DNA of 64,000 bases, from assembly GCA_973895155.1 (NCBI GenBank), contig OZ316892.1, positions 14,508,001-14,572,000 of the forward strand, given 5' to 3'. Position 1 is the stretch's first letter; each line of letters begins with the position of its first letter. The notes under the pieces are model-generated. The model did no database searches, was not told the origin of the DNA, and saw only the letters and a list, made by a program, of their open reading frames with translations. A program made the translations under genes and the position numbers. Source of the DNA: Marsupella aquatica (Eukaryota > Marchantiophyta). This document shows positions 12,711 through 24,471 of the stretch, in pieces.

Positions 12711-12925
12711 TTCTCATTTTTGTCCCACATGATTCTGCATACAAGTTCCCCACATGCAAGGAATACATAAATGTTCCCACAAACAAGAAATCCAGATGCT
12801 CCAATTAGAAACATCCAATGTCAGAGAATCAAGTATTCACTTTTGTCCCACATGAGTGTTCACACAAGTGCTCACACATGAAAAGAATCTAGATGGTTCA
12901 ATTAGACAGATCCAATGGTTTAGAA
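12711..12925 (+). repeat. Two-copy degenerate repeat, period about 125 bp
   Basis: Two related units share TTTTGTCCCACATGA, AGAAATC/AGAATCNAGATG, CAATTAGA and ATCCAATG in the same order. Divergence is high. No function is apparent. Confidence 0.55.
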
Positions 12926-12991
12926 TTTATGGGATGATGTGGATTTTTCACAGAATTTTCACAATTACAAGAGTCTCTAACTAGACCAGTA

Positions 12992-13059
12992 AATATATAT
13001 TTGAATTAAATAACAACAAGATGATAACAACTAGATGAGGGCCAAAACTACTAGCCCAA
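12992..13059 (+). repeat. 68-bp perfect direct repeat, right copy
   Basis: Identical in all 68 positions to 8626-8693. The flanking sequence differs at once on both sides, so the matched unit is exactly bounded. Confidence 0.9.
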
Positions 13060-13140
13060 AGTGGAGCTGGTGGTCAGACAGTTCAGCTATGCACAAATCA
13101 GGAGGCCATCATAGATGAGGCTACCACCACATGTAACATT

Positions 13141-13310
13141 TGTTTTTACATAATATCATCTTTTGTGCAATCAAATCTTTTACATAATGATATCTTTTGC
13201 CTGATATCTTTTACACAACCACATCTTTTGCAAAATGAATTAATTTTTTTACCATGATACCTTTTACAAACTTCATCTGTTGGACAAAAAAGCTTTGGTG
13301 TAAGGCACAA
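13141..13310 (-). repeat. Degenerate minisatellite, motif complementary to the 11.6-kb array
   Basis: Repeated ACATAATNATATCTTTTG-like units, about eight copies, are the reverse complement of the AAAAGATGT motif of 11576-11790. Confidence 0.65.
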
Positions 13311-13374
13311 GTATTTAGCTATCAAAAACTGTTATAATATGTTCCTAGGGTTTGTTTTGGTAGTAGTCATTTAA

Positions 13375-13579
13375 ATCACACCTGCCCCTATAAAGGGCTA
13401 TGGGTAGCCTGTAGCTCTCATTCTAAAGAATACAAGTTCAGAAATGGGCTTTGAGTTCCACAAAAGGTGCTGACTGCAAAATATTTTTTTGGCAAATATT
13501 CTACAAAAAGTGCTAGTGTTACACCTTTTATGGTGAGCAGTGAGACATGGAATGAGGTTTTTATACGGACAGGTGTGGT
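13375..13579 (+). mobile_element. MITE, 205 bp, with TTAA target duplication
   Basis: The ends ATCACACCTGCCCCTATAAA and, read inward from the other end, ACCACACCTGTCCGTATAAA match at 17 of 20 positions. TTAA flanks the element at 13371-13374 and 13580-13583. The element is non-coding. A TTAA target is typical of piggyBac-like transposition, but superfamily cannot be settled from ends alone. A diverged relative lies inverted at 901-1124. Confidence 0.75.
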
Positions 13580-13789
13580 TTAATTTGCAGCCATAACATT
13601 TTCAATGTCAAAAACAGAACAAAAAAAAAGCAATACAGCCCAAAAGAAATAGTAAAGACAGGGCACAAGTGTTGATGGCAAGTTGCCAAGCAAGAGGCAC
13701 ACCTCGCAATGAGGTGGGGGGGTGTTAAGGTTGAAAAGGAAAAGTAGGGAAAATGAGAATGATCGTTTTAGCAAACAAAATCTTGTACT

Positions 13790-13980
13790 TAACTATATAT
13801 TTTGCCCCATCATACTTTTCCCAAGGACATCTTTAGTGCAACGTGATCTATTATGCAGCGACATCTTTGCATAACCATCATCTTTCACGCAATAAGATCT
13901 TTCATGCAATGACATCTTCTATACAACGCGCGCGGGGACTGAATGGCAGGGATTGAATGACATGTTGTAAAGAACATCTT
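13790..13980 (-). repeat. Degenerate minisatellite interrupted by the LINE insertion
   Basis: Units such as TGCAATGACATCTT and CACGCAATAAGATCTTTC repeat about eight times. The array continues across the LINE at 20613-20640 (TGTAAAGAACATCTTCTTCT then GTGCAATG), so it was the pre-insertion target. Confidence 0.7.
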
Positions 13981-14283
13981 TTTGCCTCGAAAAAACTCAA
14001 TGAAATCCATTCAAAAAGCCAGAATACAGAAAGGGGGCCAAAAAGCAACCACCCGGAAGGACCAGAGGTCAAGGTGCCGGGGCCGGTGAAGCCGGAACCG
14101 AGTAAGAAGCCACGCCTCAAAAAGGGCAGCCAAACTAGAAATTTGGAAACTACTACAGGAGCAGCACACCCCCAAAGACCGGCCAGTGAACAGGGACCGG
14201 CAAGGTACTGAACAGCGGGTCCGTGAAAGAAAAACAATCAGTCTACCAGTAGTGTAGCTTCAAAACCCGAAGGATCCGTTGAA

Positions 14284-17200
14284 TCATGGAGGACGTGGAG
14301 GAACAGGTTGAACCTGAAGTGTGTCTTCATGAATCTGCCATAAGCCATCCCACGCACCAATTTCCCGGGCCAGGTCCCGTCGTGCATCAGCGAAGGTGGT
14401 CTTCCCTGACCAAATCCTGGCCCTATGTCTGGCCCAGTCACGTTTGAGGTAAATGCCAAGGCGTTGCCAGGCCTTCCTGATGACTCCGTGAGGATTTGGT
14501 CGTGTATGCTCAATAAAGTGTGTGCATCGGTCCTTCCAGATATTCCAGCAAATAATAGCCCTGAGAAGATGCCAGAGCTTTGCTGGAATGTCCCACGTTT
14601 TTGGAAGTTCAGCCCCGACAAAAATGTGGATTGGTAGGAGGAGGATCAGTCCTGCTCCGTGAGAGAACGCGCATTGTTGAAGAATGACTTGCACCCAGGT
14701 CCATATCCCCTGAGACACAGCACACTCCCAAATGCAATGAACGATGTCTTCGTGTTGGCTCAAACCACATCTAGTGCACCATGTACTAGGATCAGTGGGT
14801 GGGAGACGAGGAAACCTCCAGTGCTGTGTCGCCGGGATGCGGTAAAGCAGTTGCCACAGGTAACAGCTTTCCTGAGCAGCACGAAAGGGGAGCCAGGTGC
14901 GTGTCCATAGTGTTCCAGGGTCAGGGGTCCAGTTCAGTCGAAGTGCCCATTTGTGCAAGGCCTTGTGGAGGATTCTGGGGGATCTCCCCTGGATTACCCG
15001 TAAATGAGCAGTGGACGTATCCAGGAAAGGAAGGCCATCCTTCCACTCGTGCTGGAGCAAGGGTGCCAAAAGGCCGATGGGCCTCCCGATGCGAAGCATG
15101 AGGGCTGCAGCAGCACTCGACTTCTTAACCAAAACCCTGTGCAGGAGTGCCTCCGGTGGTGGTGCAAAAGTGGCCATCTTGTGTAGACAGTTGTTGATGA
15201 CTTGGAAGGTCCGTTTTGGTGCTGAGGTAGCCTGGGCGAATTGCCATTGGGTCGTAATGAGTTGCCTCATGGTAGAGAACTCCCAGATGTACAGGTTGCC
15301 ATTCGGAAGCCATGCTTCCATGAAAATTGGGAGTACTCCGCTAGGCTCATGGTGCAGTTCCGGAACACTCTTGAGATTGGCTATCATCTTCTGGTAAGCG
15401 CAAGCACAATTCCGGGGTAAAAGTGCACTAGGCCCGTCCTCCCACCTCAGGAAGTGCCCCTGTGCATCCAGGACATCCTGCATCAAATGAAAACCTGCCC
15501 TCCTGATTTTACGTTGTGGATTGCTGTGGCACTTCGCCCCACTGGAGTTGATATGGTTGAGATGAGGTCGCCAGAGAGGGAGGTGCCTCCACCCTTCTAA
15601 GTGTCCCGGAGGTGTGGGCCTCAAATGTTTCTTGACAACATTCCATGCAGTGCAGACATTGATCCAGACCTGTGAGCCATCCCGAGGGAGAGTATGGCAG
15701 TGAGAGAATGCCCACGTAAAGTCGTCAGCTCCCCATTTTTGCAAAGAGAGTTTCCTAATCTCAAATTGAAGGAGTCATCGCAGGGGGTGATCTCCTTCCG
15801 CCAAAGCCCAAATTATGAAACTCCCAGCCAAAGCTCAGAATTGTGCCACCAAGGAGATCAATCCGAGTCCCCCGTGACTCTTAGGCTTGGTGATAGTAGC
15901 AAAATCAACCCTGGCCCGAGCCTTAGTGTTCTGCCCCGCCCACACAAAGGCGGTAATCTTCTTTTGCAAGTTGTCTAGCGTGCTAAGCTGCCCCGCCCAT
16001 ATGGTAAGAGAGAACCACAGAGTGCTCAGAACCAAGTGATTGGCCACAGTGACCCGGGCGATCAGCGAGCCAGAGGTCTTACGGACTTGATCCAATCTTG
16101 ACTCCAGCTTTTCAGATAGATAATGGACCATTTGATGTTCCAAAATGTGTTGCGCGATAGGAATCCCAAGGAGCTTAGTGGCACTGTGTTCATCTTCCCA
16201 CCTCCAGGGTAGCCGCCTGAATTCAATTGGGATCCTCCGTGGAGAAATGTATGCGGCCTTGGTTTTTTCCCAGGCGCAGAAAAGGCCGGAAGCCTTGCCG
16301 AAGAGGTCTAGAACCAGCTTGCTTCTATCGAGAAATTGCGTCACGGCCCGAATCAGTAGGGCTAAGTCGTCAGCAAACAAATTATGAACATTGTGTACCC
16401 CCAGGTGTGGGATGTCGACCCCCTGAATGGAGCCCCTGTTGACTTCTCTGCTTAAGATGTTGCTAAGGGAGTCGATCGCAATAAGAAAAAGTAGAGGAGA
16501 CAATGGACACCCCTGTCTCACCGAGCGGGCAAGGTTAAAAGGTGAGGCCATCTTCCCATTAAGAAGCACTGCCGAAGATGCAGAGGCATGGGTGGCACTC
16601 AGAAATCGTGTGAGCAGGCCGTTGAACCCCGTCTTCTCCAAGATTGACAGCAGGAAATGCCATTCAAGCTTGTCGAAGGCCTTGATGATGTCTAGCTTCA
16701 GTAGTATGTAATCCAAACCAGATGTCTTAGCATGGTGCAGCGTTTCGTTTAGAAGCATAAGAGAATGGTGGATGTTGCGCCCCGGGAGGAAGGCAAATTG
16801 CTGAGGCGAGATGAAACGCTGTAAAATCGGAATAAGCCGCATCTGGAAAGCTTTAGCTCCGATCTTATGGGCTACATTCAACAACGTAATGGGGCGCTTA
16901 TTGGTGAGGGATCTTTGGTCGTCTTTCTTTGGGAGGAGGACAATGAGGCCCCGGGTGATCTCGGGAGAGAAGTCCTCCTCAGCCAGGCCAAGCAAAAGTG
17001 CTCTGTGAAGCGATGGGCCCACCGTGTGCCAATTTGCCACGAAGAATTCGACGGGGACCCCGTCTGGGCCAGGGCATCTATTGAATGCCAGCGCAGCTGC
17101 TACTTTCCCAAGTTCTTCCACCGTGAGGGGTGCATTGAGCAGATTCTGATCCTCCAACGTGATGCGCCTAGATTGTAACTCGAGGACCTGAGACACTTGT

Positions 17201-18579
17201 TCCCAGTTGAATCCAGCTGAATGACCGAGGATGCCCTGGAAGAAGTTGGTAGCAGTGGCAGCCAGATCATCCCACCCACTGACGATTTGTTCCTCGGGGG
17301 TAAATAGATGGGTGATCTCCTTATTCATGGCCAGCCCCCGAAAGCTCCTAAAGAAGAGTTTGGAGCATTTATCACCCTCGCCTATCCACCTAGATTGAAG
17401 GATAAAGTCCATCCATCGAACTTGTTCTTCTTCAAATTCATGGAGCAGGGTCTCCGCATCCTTGAGGGACCCCTGATACACTGAATCCATTGGGTCTCTC
17501 TCCAATTGAAATTGAGCAAGGGCCAAGTTGTGACGGAGCAAAGTTTCCTTCTGCCTTCTCTCAATAGCTTTTCTCTTACCCCAGCAACGATCTATCTTCC
17601 GGGCCTTTTTAAGACACCGAATGAGAATGTCATCCGCCTTCATGCCCCTGGCAGTACAAATTTCCTCCTCCTGCTCCCACATTAGTGAGATACGGTCCTG
17701 AAAGGCACAAATTCGTTGGTGACCGGCATTCATTCGATGCAGAGATGGTCTCTTGATGAGTCCCGTGGGTGTGAGCTGGGCAATTATCGGGGCATGATCT
17801 GATAATGTGATGCCGGGTAAGATGGTGGATGAAACATCAAATTTCTCCCTAAAAGCTCCCCTGGAGATATAAATGCGATCGAGCCTTCTCAGAACCCGAT
17901 CGCAACCAGCTTGTACATCTTGCATGCCTGGGACATGTCGAAAGCTTCTCTTATTATCCCAACTGAATCTCAGGTGCCCTGGATGCTCCTGGAAAGTGTC
18001 AACCAGGTGTAAGCGTCGCTTAAGGTGACGCCAGGCCCGTCCTTCGCTGCCTACAATAGAATTGCCAACGCCCCCCCTGTGGTCCGATTCATGTTCAATC
18101 ATGTTGAAATCCCCTAATAGAATCCAGGTGAAGGAGGGATCCAAACGATTGAAAAGCGCCCTCCAAAGGTCCGTCCGTGCTCGGGCAGAGTTGGGAGCGT
18201 AAACCCCCAGAAACTCCACCTTACCCCATCCTGCATGAATCATGCAGCACCATGCAGCCCGACCACCCTCCAAGACACCTTCAGAAATAACGTATTGATA
18301 AACATCATTCTTTATGGCCAATGCCATGCCCCCCGAACCTGCCTCCACCCTGTTGTTGCGGACAGAATGTGCTCCATCCGCAGCCGGGGCACAAACCCAA
18401 TGTGTTGTCCTCCAGACTTCACTCAATTTGAAGATTCGGCCAGCACGGAGTTTGTGCTCCTGAATGCACAGAATGTCAGGGGAACGTTGCAGCCCCTCCA
18501 GGATGAAGCGGGCTCGTAGGCGTCTTGTGCGTGATGCCAAACCTCGCAGGTTGTAGGTCAGAATGGTGAGATTGGGCAT
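14284..18579 (-). pseudogene. LINE ORF2: endonuclease / reverse transcriptase, broken by two TGA stops
   Basis: The frame opens at ATG 18579 (an earlier in-frame ATG is at 18711). It runs to TGA at 15835-15837, meets a second TGA at 15775-15777, then stays open to 14284, all in one frame. The N-terminal endonuclease has TYNLRGL, IQEHKL, LLGDFNM and the SDHAPI motif. The reverse transcriptase has KRPITLLN, LDIIKAFD, RQGCPLSPLLF and the active-site FADD. The C-terminal part has WCTRCGL...HCIWEC, typical of the plant zf-RVT domain. Apart from the two stops, which could come from C-to-T change, the frame is intact over about 1,430 codons. This points to loss of function fairly soon after insertion or inheritance from an already dead copy. 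Confidence 0.9.
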
Positions 18580-20237
18580 CGTGAGTCGGAGGGATCTTAA
18601 GGCAAGACGGAGCTTGATGTGTGGTTTCCAGAAGTCTTGGGCGTTTTGCTCGAGTGGGTGTTTCACTAGGTGAGAGGGGCAATGGATCAGAGTCGGTCTC
18701 GGAGGATTCACGAGAAAAGGGGCGTTTTCGGATGGTGACGTTCGCCAAATCAGTGGGAGGCTGGGGGGAGGCCGAATTTGATGGAGGGATCCCAGAGATG
18801 GAGTGAGTCACCTCAACAGCAATCGGCATTGCCTCCACAGCCAGAGTTGTTGGCCCGGTCGCTTGGGTTGGTTTGACTACCCATACCCGCCTCGGAGGTT
18901 GTCGTGGATTGGGGTGGGAATGTGCCGGACTGGCGATGATAACAGGTTCTTTGGGTTTTGCCACCGAAATGGTGCGGCTAGTGTCGCCACTGCCTGCTGG
19001 ATGGTGCGATTTGGTCTCCCTTGAGCTACTTCGTGTGCCCTGAGGCGTATCGGTGTTTGGATTGCCCAGCTGCCTCCGAGAATTCTTCGCAATCTTGTGA
19101 TGGGTTTTGCGCAGGTTTTTGCGAGAAGAGTGGCCTAGGGGAGGTGGCTTGGTGGAGTCGTGAGTAGCCGAGGCTACGGGATTGTTGGTGCTCTTGGATT
19201 TTGAAGCTTGTTCTGCTTCAAAATCCGCAGCCCTTTCCGCAAGGTGTTGAAGTTCAGCTTCCTCCCTCTGCTGTTGCTCTTCCGCACGACCCCTCCAATA
19301 ATCTACCTCAGCTTTGGCTCGGTTGGCTGCCTTGTGGGCCGCTTCTTGACACTGCTGATACACCACAGCATCCAATCGGCCCCTTTTGTTTCGTCGTTTG
19401 GGATGACGCAATTGGATGTACCGCCTCTCCGCCTAGGGAGTTGAATTGTAGATTTTGATCCTTGAAGAATGGTGGTCGTGGTAGCGGGCACTTTGAAGCA
19501 AAATGCCTGTAGGAAAAGCAAAAGCAGCAGCGAAGGTTTCTGCCGATGTAGTCAAAGTAAATGGTAGTGGTGCCAGGGCTGCTGAGTTGGAATTTACCGT
19601 ATGCAGGGAACACCTTGAGAGTGGTTTCGACGATTGCAGAAATGCGGTGATTTTCAGTGCCAGGTGCTTGCTTAGCACGGATGAAACGTCCGATGGGAGC
19701 CACCACAAATTTGACGTACTCGTAAATCTCCGGGCTACCCTGCTTGATGTAGACAGAGACCAGATGCTTGAAGTCCGGTGTGTTGCATGGATCAAACTGA
19801 GGCGTGTAGTCGTTGATGGTTGCAAAACGGTCCAGAGCTTTGAGAGGGGAGGCGTTGATTAAGCTCTTTTTGACATGGTCCCCCACATTCGCGTCAAATT
19901 GAACCACAAATAGAGCCTGGGGCAGCTCGTCATGTAAGGACAGCTTAATTTCATGCTCCTGATTGTATGCCGAGATCCAATCTTGGGCCAGGCGGGTGTT
20001 AAATTCAGATTCGAATCCGAGCACGACCTTGTTTCCATAAATCCGCCTAGTACCGAGCTGAAGGACCTCCTTCGGAATGTAAAAAATCTCTTGAGTTAGG
20101 ACGGTGGGTATGGAAGGAGTAAGTCTGGTCCCCAGGGTCTTGATCGGGGGGCAGCTCCGCGCATCATCTTCATGCCTTGAGTGCGTTGGATGAGTTGGTG
20201 TAGGCCGCTTAGAATGTCGAGATGAGCTGCTGGCCAT
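18476..20237 (-). pseudogene. LINE ORF1 (RNA-binding, CCHC zinc knuckle), frameshifted
   Basis: The first part runs from ATG 20237 to 19308. It has a globular domain resembling the plant DUF4283 family, followed by a knuckle C-X2-C-X4-H-X4-C around RCCFCFSYRHFASKC. The second part is open in another frame from about 19411 to 18476 with no ATG at its start. It encodes an Arg/Glu/Gln-rich segment likely to form a coiled coil, then a long Pro/Ser/Thr-rich tail. A single-base indel near 19400-19450 probably split one ORF1. The second part overlaps the start of ORF2 by about 100 bp. Confidence 0.8.
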
Positions 20238-20627
20238 ATCACCCTGCAGATACGATCTTCGTGCCAAACCGCCCCTCGTTGTGCTGGTGATGTTCGAGAA
20301 ATGGTCACTGGGCTACCGGGATTCGAAAGCAGCCAAGTCTCCCACGTTACGCCCTGCGTCAATTGGAGAGACTGATGCCAGGATGCAGAATTCGCAACAA
20401 TTTCCCAACTTGATGATCAAGTTCTTCGTAAAATGTTGAGATCAGACGAAAGGGGGATGGAGAGAGTTAGGCGAGAGACCATCCGATGTGTGTAGGTGTG
20501 CATGCGTTACCGGAGTAATTTCTCTGCTAGCCGTTAATGAGAGACAAAGAGGGGATGAAATTAAGCGAGCTGTTGAACGAGCTGTTAAGATAAGACAAAG
20601 TGATTTCCGTGGTGTAAAGAACATCTT

Positions 20628-22143
20628 CTTCTGTGCAATGCATGGGGATTGACATCAAATGTACTAACTTTTTGAAGTAAGGACGGGACTGATGTCCCGG
20701 GTCTTGTGATGTGACAGCACTTAGGCGAGTGGATAGTCTGAAGGAGCTTTTAAGTACAAGACTACTGTCTTTTAAGTACAAGACTACTGTTGTTACCTCA
20801 ATTCAGAAGACAAAAGGAAACTTTAATTTCTAAGAATTGGGCACATCTTTTAGATGAAAGCAACAGGGACCAATGCAGTGGAGTTTCCATCAGGTCAAAT
20901 AGTTCAAGGACGAAACACCAATTACAGTTATGGCTAGAAAATCCTAACACTGCTGGCACGAAACTACTGCTCCGCAACGGTGATTACCCTATTGGTGTGA
21001 CTGATGCAGGTGGCAGGTCCTTGCAGGCTCCGCGATGCACTCAAGGTCACATTCGACACATTTCAGTTTGCGATTCGCTCTGACAGGCGAAGGCTAGAGT
21101 TGATACAACAAACAACGTGAGATTGGTCTATAGGGAGAGGTCTACGCTGCCCCCGCACAAGGTGTGGAACCCTCGATCACTCTGGACATTCGATCAGCTA
21201 GCTGAAGTGTTGTTCCCATGCCGGAAGAGTTTTGAGGGTAGAGAAGTTCGAAACAATTCTACTGTTGTGAAGTACAGAGGTGACCGCTTGCCTGGGATCG
21301 ATCATAGCATGAATTTCGCAGGATGCTGGAAGGATAATGATGGCAGAGATAACATTGCAACGACTATTAAAACCTGATGAAAATCAACAAATTACCCCCG
21401 AATTTCGAAAATGACCGGTGTGCCCCAAATTTTACGGAGTACCTAATTAAGCGGCTCTCCGCTCTCTCCCATGCCGCGATGCGCCCCTTGCACGTTTCCC
21501 CTCTACTGAACGGGTGGCATTACAATATTGAGTGAGATTTTTTTGCCTCAACCTCCTCCTTAGGCAGCCTGATGGCATATGCCATGTATAACGAAGAGCA
21601 CGAGCTACGCAACCTGAGGGCATATGAGGTGTATAACCAAGGGCATGGGCCAGGCAGCCTGACGGCAAATGGAACAGTTCACTTTAGCCAAATAGCAGAT
21701 TCTGTGGAGAATCGAAATCCAAAACATGCAGAATGTGAACACTGCAGCATCGCACGGAATGATCTTGAGGCCATTTCAGCACGGGAATCTGAAGATTAAT
21801 AATAGTACATGGTACTGTTTTTACTACAGTGCCGACGTTTGAAGGCCTCCATGCAGTGCATGACAGTACAGGAGCGGCACAATTCAGAAGCATTCCAAGA
21901 TTGCATGGTTTTCGCTGCCTTCCCCCCTTTTTTCCCAACATTTACCATATCTCAGTGAACTAAAATTATATACTGCAAGTTTTTTTGGCTCGAAGGATTG
22001 ATTTCTACAAAAATTCTGAGGATTGGTTTCTACATGCTTTTGTTTCTGTTTGTCAGTAAGGCGACTTGTTTGTCAGTAAGGTCTTTGCCTTTACAACAGA
22101 CTTAACAAACATGTACCCCGAAAAGGTTTTGGCAACAATCCGT
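20628..22143. other. Spacer between the LINE and the first AMT1 gene
   Basis: No gene was recognised. It contains a perfect 22-bp tandem duplication (CTTTTAAGTACAAGACTACTGT) near 20747-20790. A repeated GCCTGANGGCATATG/GGCAAATG phrase lies near 21565-21670, and a short duplication TTGTTTGTCAGTAAGG lies near 22050-22080. The last part is expected to hold the 3' end of the AMT1 transcript. Confidence 0.4.
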
Positions 22144-24405
22144 TCAAGCAGTTGCCGCTGGAGATGCTGCCGGTCTCATCTCCTGTTCCGTCGTCCCATT
22201 TGCTCCTTTCTTGTATTCTTCATATGCAGGAAGGTCATCTGAATCACGATGACTGTAAGCAGGACCTCCGTGTTTAGTTAGATCCATTCCTTTTAGTTCG
22301 TCGTGCGATGATATACGGAGAAGCTTTGCTCCTGACAAGGCCCAGAAAACTGGTCCCATGGTGACAACCACCCATCCCGCAATGACTATGACCTCGATGA
22401 TTTGAGCTGCTAGAAGCCTGCCGCCTCCTCCCATGAACAGCCCGTATCCCCGGCCTGCACCGTATGCGTCTACGACGTACTGCTGCTTTGCGAATAGACC
22501 TGTGCAAAGTCATTCGAGACAGCGCAGTAACCACCGCCTTAGTCTTAAGTTCATATACATCAACATAGAAAAGCAACACAACGAACAGGAGAGTGGTCTG
22601 GGACTGACGAAACAAGGCTGACAAACACCACTGTATTATGCAAATTACAACAGAACGTGGTAGTTAGTTATACCTGTGAAAATTAAACCCCATGCACCGC
22701 ATCCACCGTGCAATTGAGCTGCTTCCAAAGGATCGTCATACTCAAACTTGGCCGCAAGATAGTTGAAACTCATTAGCACCAGTGAAGCTCCAAAGCCACA
22801 AATGATCGCAGCCCACGGGTCCACAACTGCGCAGCTTGCTGTGATGGCAGCGAAACCTCCGAGAAGCCCGTTACAAACGTCCGTCAAGTTCCAGTGTCCT
22901 GCCAAAACAAAACATCCATTTACAGCGGCAGTCAGCAGTGAACAATTCAATCAAAACGTACATTACAGAGTACATAAACAAACGCCCCACGACTCTCTAT
23001 AGTAAGAGGAAAACTAGCGTTGCTTCAAAACGCAGCGTGGACGTTAACGTTAACAAAGATCATCGGGAACATCAGTTTCTCTCTGACTTTTTCGTCTGTC
23101 TAGCTTGATCAGCTACAGTAGCCTCAATAATGGATTACATGCACATTGACGTCTGAAACAGCGAATGGCCACCTTTGTTTCACAGTTACTGACCTGTTTG
23201 CCATCTGCGAACAAAGAGGGTGGTCAAAGCAGCCATACAACCGGCTAGCGTGGTGTTGACGCCAGTTCTTCCAACTCCCGTCCAGTAACCCTGAATTCCG
23301 CCGCTTCCAACGTCCAAAGTGCGAGAAATTACGAGGAATGACCCTCCATTGAATCCAAACCATCCAAACCATAGCAAAAGGCTTCCTAACACCACCAAGG
23401 ACGTGTTGTGACCGCGCATGTCCATGCCTGCACGTACAAGAATTAATTATTAGTTGTTTGCTGGAAGGGCTTCAAGAAAACCCTTTTGAGGCCGTGATAG
23501 GGAGCTAACAACAGGAACTGTCCGACCCCAAAGTCAAGGTATCCGTACTCAAATATCGCGTAAGTTAGAAGAGAAGATCTCTAGATTATAGCTTTCAACT
23601 AGGATCTGAGGATAAACCTCTGGGTTCACGAGCTACACATACCGGCCTCGCCATTCTTTCGGAATCTCCCGATCCTGGGACCCTCGATGAATGCCCCACA
23701 AAGACCAGCGATTCCTCCCACCATATGCACGACCCCACTTCCCGCAAAGTCGATGGCGCCCACTCCAAACAGTCTCCGTCCATCTGGCGCACCAGCTGCC
23801 AACCAACCATCCGTAGACCAGACCCAATGTGCAACAATGGGATACACAAATCCCGTGAGCGCCGAAGAGTAAACCAGGTATGCAACGAATTTCGTCCGCT
23901 CGGCTATAGATCCAGAGGTGATTCCCGCAGTAGCAATGGCAAAAGCCCATTGAAACAGAAAAAAGCTGTAGTCAAACGAGTTGGTAGCATCGGGAATATT
24001 ACTGAGAGCAAAATAATTGCTTCCAATGAATCGATTGTTGTTCGTAGATTTTCCGAAAGCGAAACCAAACCCGAAGAGGTAGAAAGACAACCCTCCCGCT
24101 GCGGCATCGAGCACATTGGTCATCAAAATGTTCATGGCATTCTTGGAACGAACTGACCCAGCGCAGAGCATAGCAAACCCGATCTGCATAGAGAAGACCA
24201 AATACGCAGAGAAAAGCAGATAAATGTTGTCCACAGCTAAAGTGGTTGTCGTCAGAGCTACCGCAACGCCGTCCAACCTAGAACATAGGAAAGCTCCTGC
24301 GAGAGAGGCACTTCCACTTGGAAGTCCTCCCGATTGCAAGAGCCCCGTGAGATTCTGTAAACCATCGGGCGCACATCGTATTGAGTCAAAGAGGGCGGCC
24401 GCCAT
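22144..24405 (-). CDS. AMT1: AMT1-type ammonium transporter, paralogue 1 (4 exons)
   Basis: Predicted plasma-membrane ammonium uptake transporter of the Amt/Mep/Rh family, normally a trimer with about 11 membrane segments. Exons 24405-23643, 23427-23194, 22898-22674 and 22499-22144 give 525 aa, usual for AMT1. The signature [13 protein letters not shown] lies at residues 219-231. The pore twin histidines are His193 (VAHWVWS) and His396 (LHGGCGAWG). The cytosolic tail keeps [12 protein letters not shown] with Thr482, equivalent to the threonine whose phosphorylation closes plant AMT1 trimers. All three introns are phase 1 and each splits a glycine codon (255, 333, 408), with GTATGT, GTCAGT and GTATAA donors. 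A second, very similar gene lies 4.5 kb away in the same orientation, so this is a tandem duplicate. Confidence 0.96.
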
Positions 24406-24462
24406 ATTTGCAAACCAGGAATCCTTGCAAACGAGAAATATTGTTTGATCACAGAAGGCAGT

Positions 24463-24471
24463 CTTTATATA
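24463..24471 (-). promoter_or_regulatory. TATA box of AMT1 paralogue 1
   Basis: TATATAAAG on the minus strand lies about 60 bp before the ATG at 24405, which suggests a short leader of about 30 nt. It is the clearest core promoter motif in the window. No matching TATA box was seen at the same distance before paralogue 2. Confidence 0.55.

Larger units (their letters stand above)
13981..20612 (-). mobile_element. Near full-length L1-type LINE retrotransposon, defective
   Basis: This 6.6-kb element is read on the minus strand. It has a 5' UTR of about 375 bp, an ORF1 with a zinc knuckle, an ORF2 with endonuclease, reverse transcriptase and terminal zinc-knuckle regions, and a 3' UTR of about 300 bp. 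A perfect 15-bp target-site duplication (TGTAAAGAACATCTT) flanks it at 13966-13980 and 20613-20627. The 3' end reads GAGGCAAA with only a few A residues, not a long poly(A). ORF1 has one frameshift and ORF2 two in-frame TGA codons, so this copy cannot move by itself. Having both flanks and a complete 5' region is unusual, because most LINE copies are 5'-truncated. Confidence 0.93.

Noticed and set aside
8626-13059. The 68-bp repeats as LTRs of a retrotransposon
   Set aside because: They lack TG...CA ends, are far shorter than usual LTRs, and show no primer-binding site, polypurine tract or retroelement coding sequence between them.
15835-18711. LINE ORF2 as a free-standing host gene, with 14284-15744 as a second gene
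   Set aside because: Both parts are in the same frame and separated only by two TGA codons. Together they form one LINE ORF2 with endonuclease, reverse transcriptase and zinc-knuckle regions, inside a target-site duplication.
23725-24156. Plus-strand open frame over 23725-24156
   Set aside because: It is a shadow of AMT1 exon 1 on the other strand. The minus-strand protein has clear family motifs.
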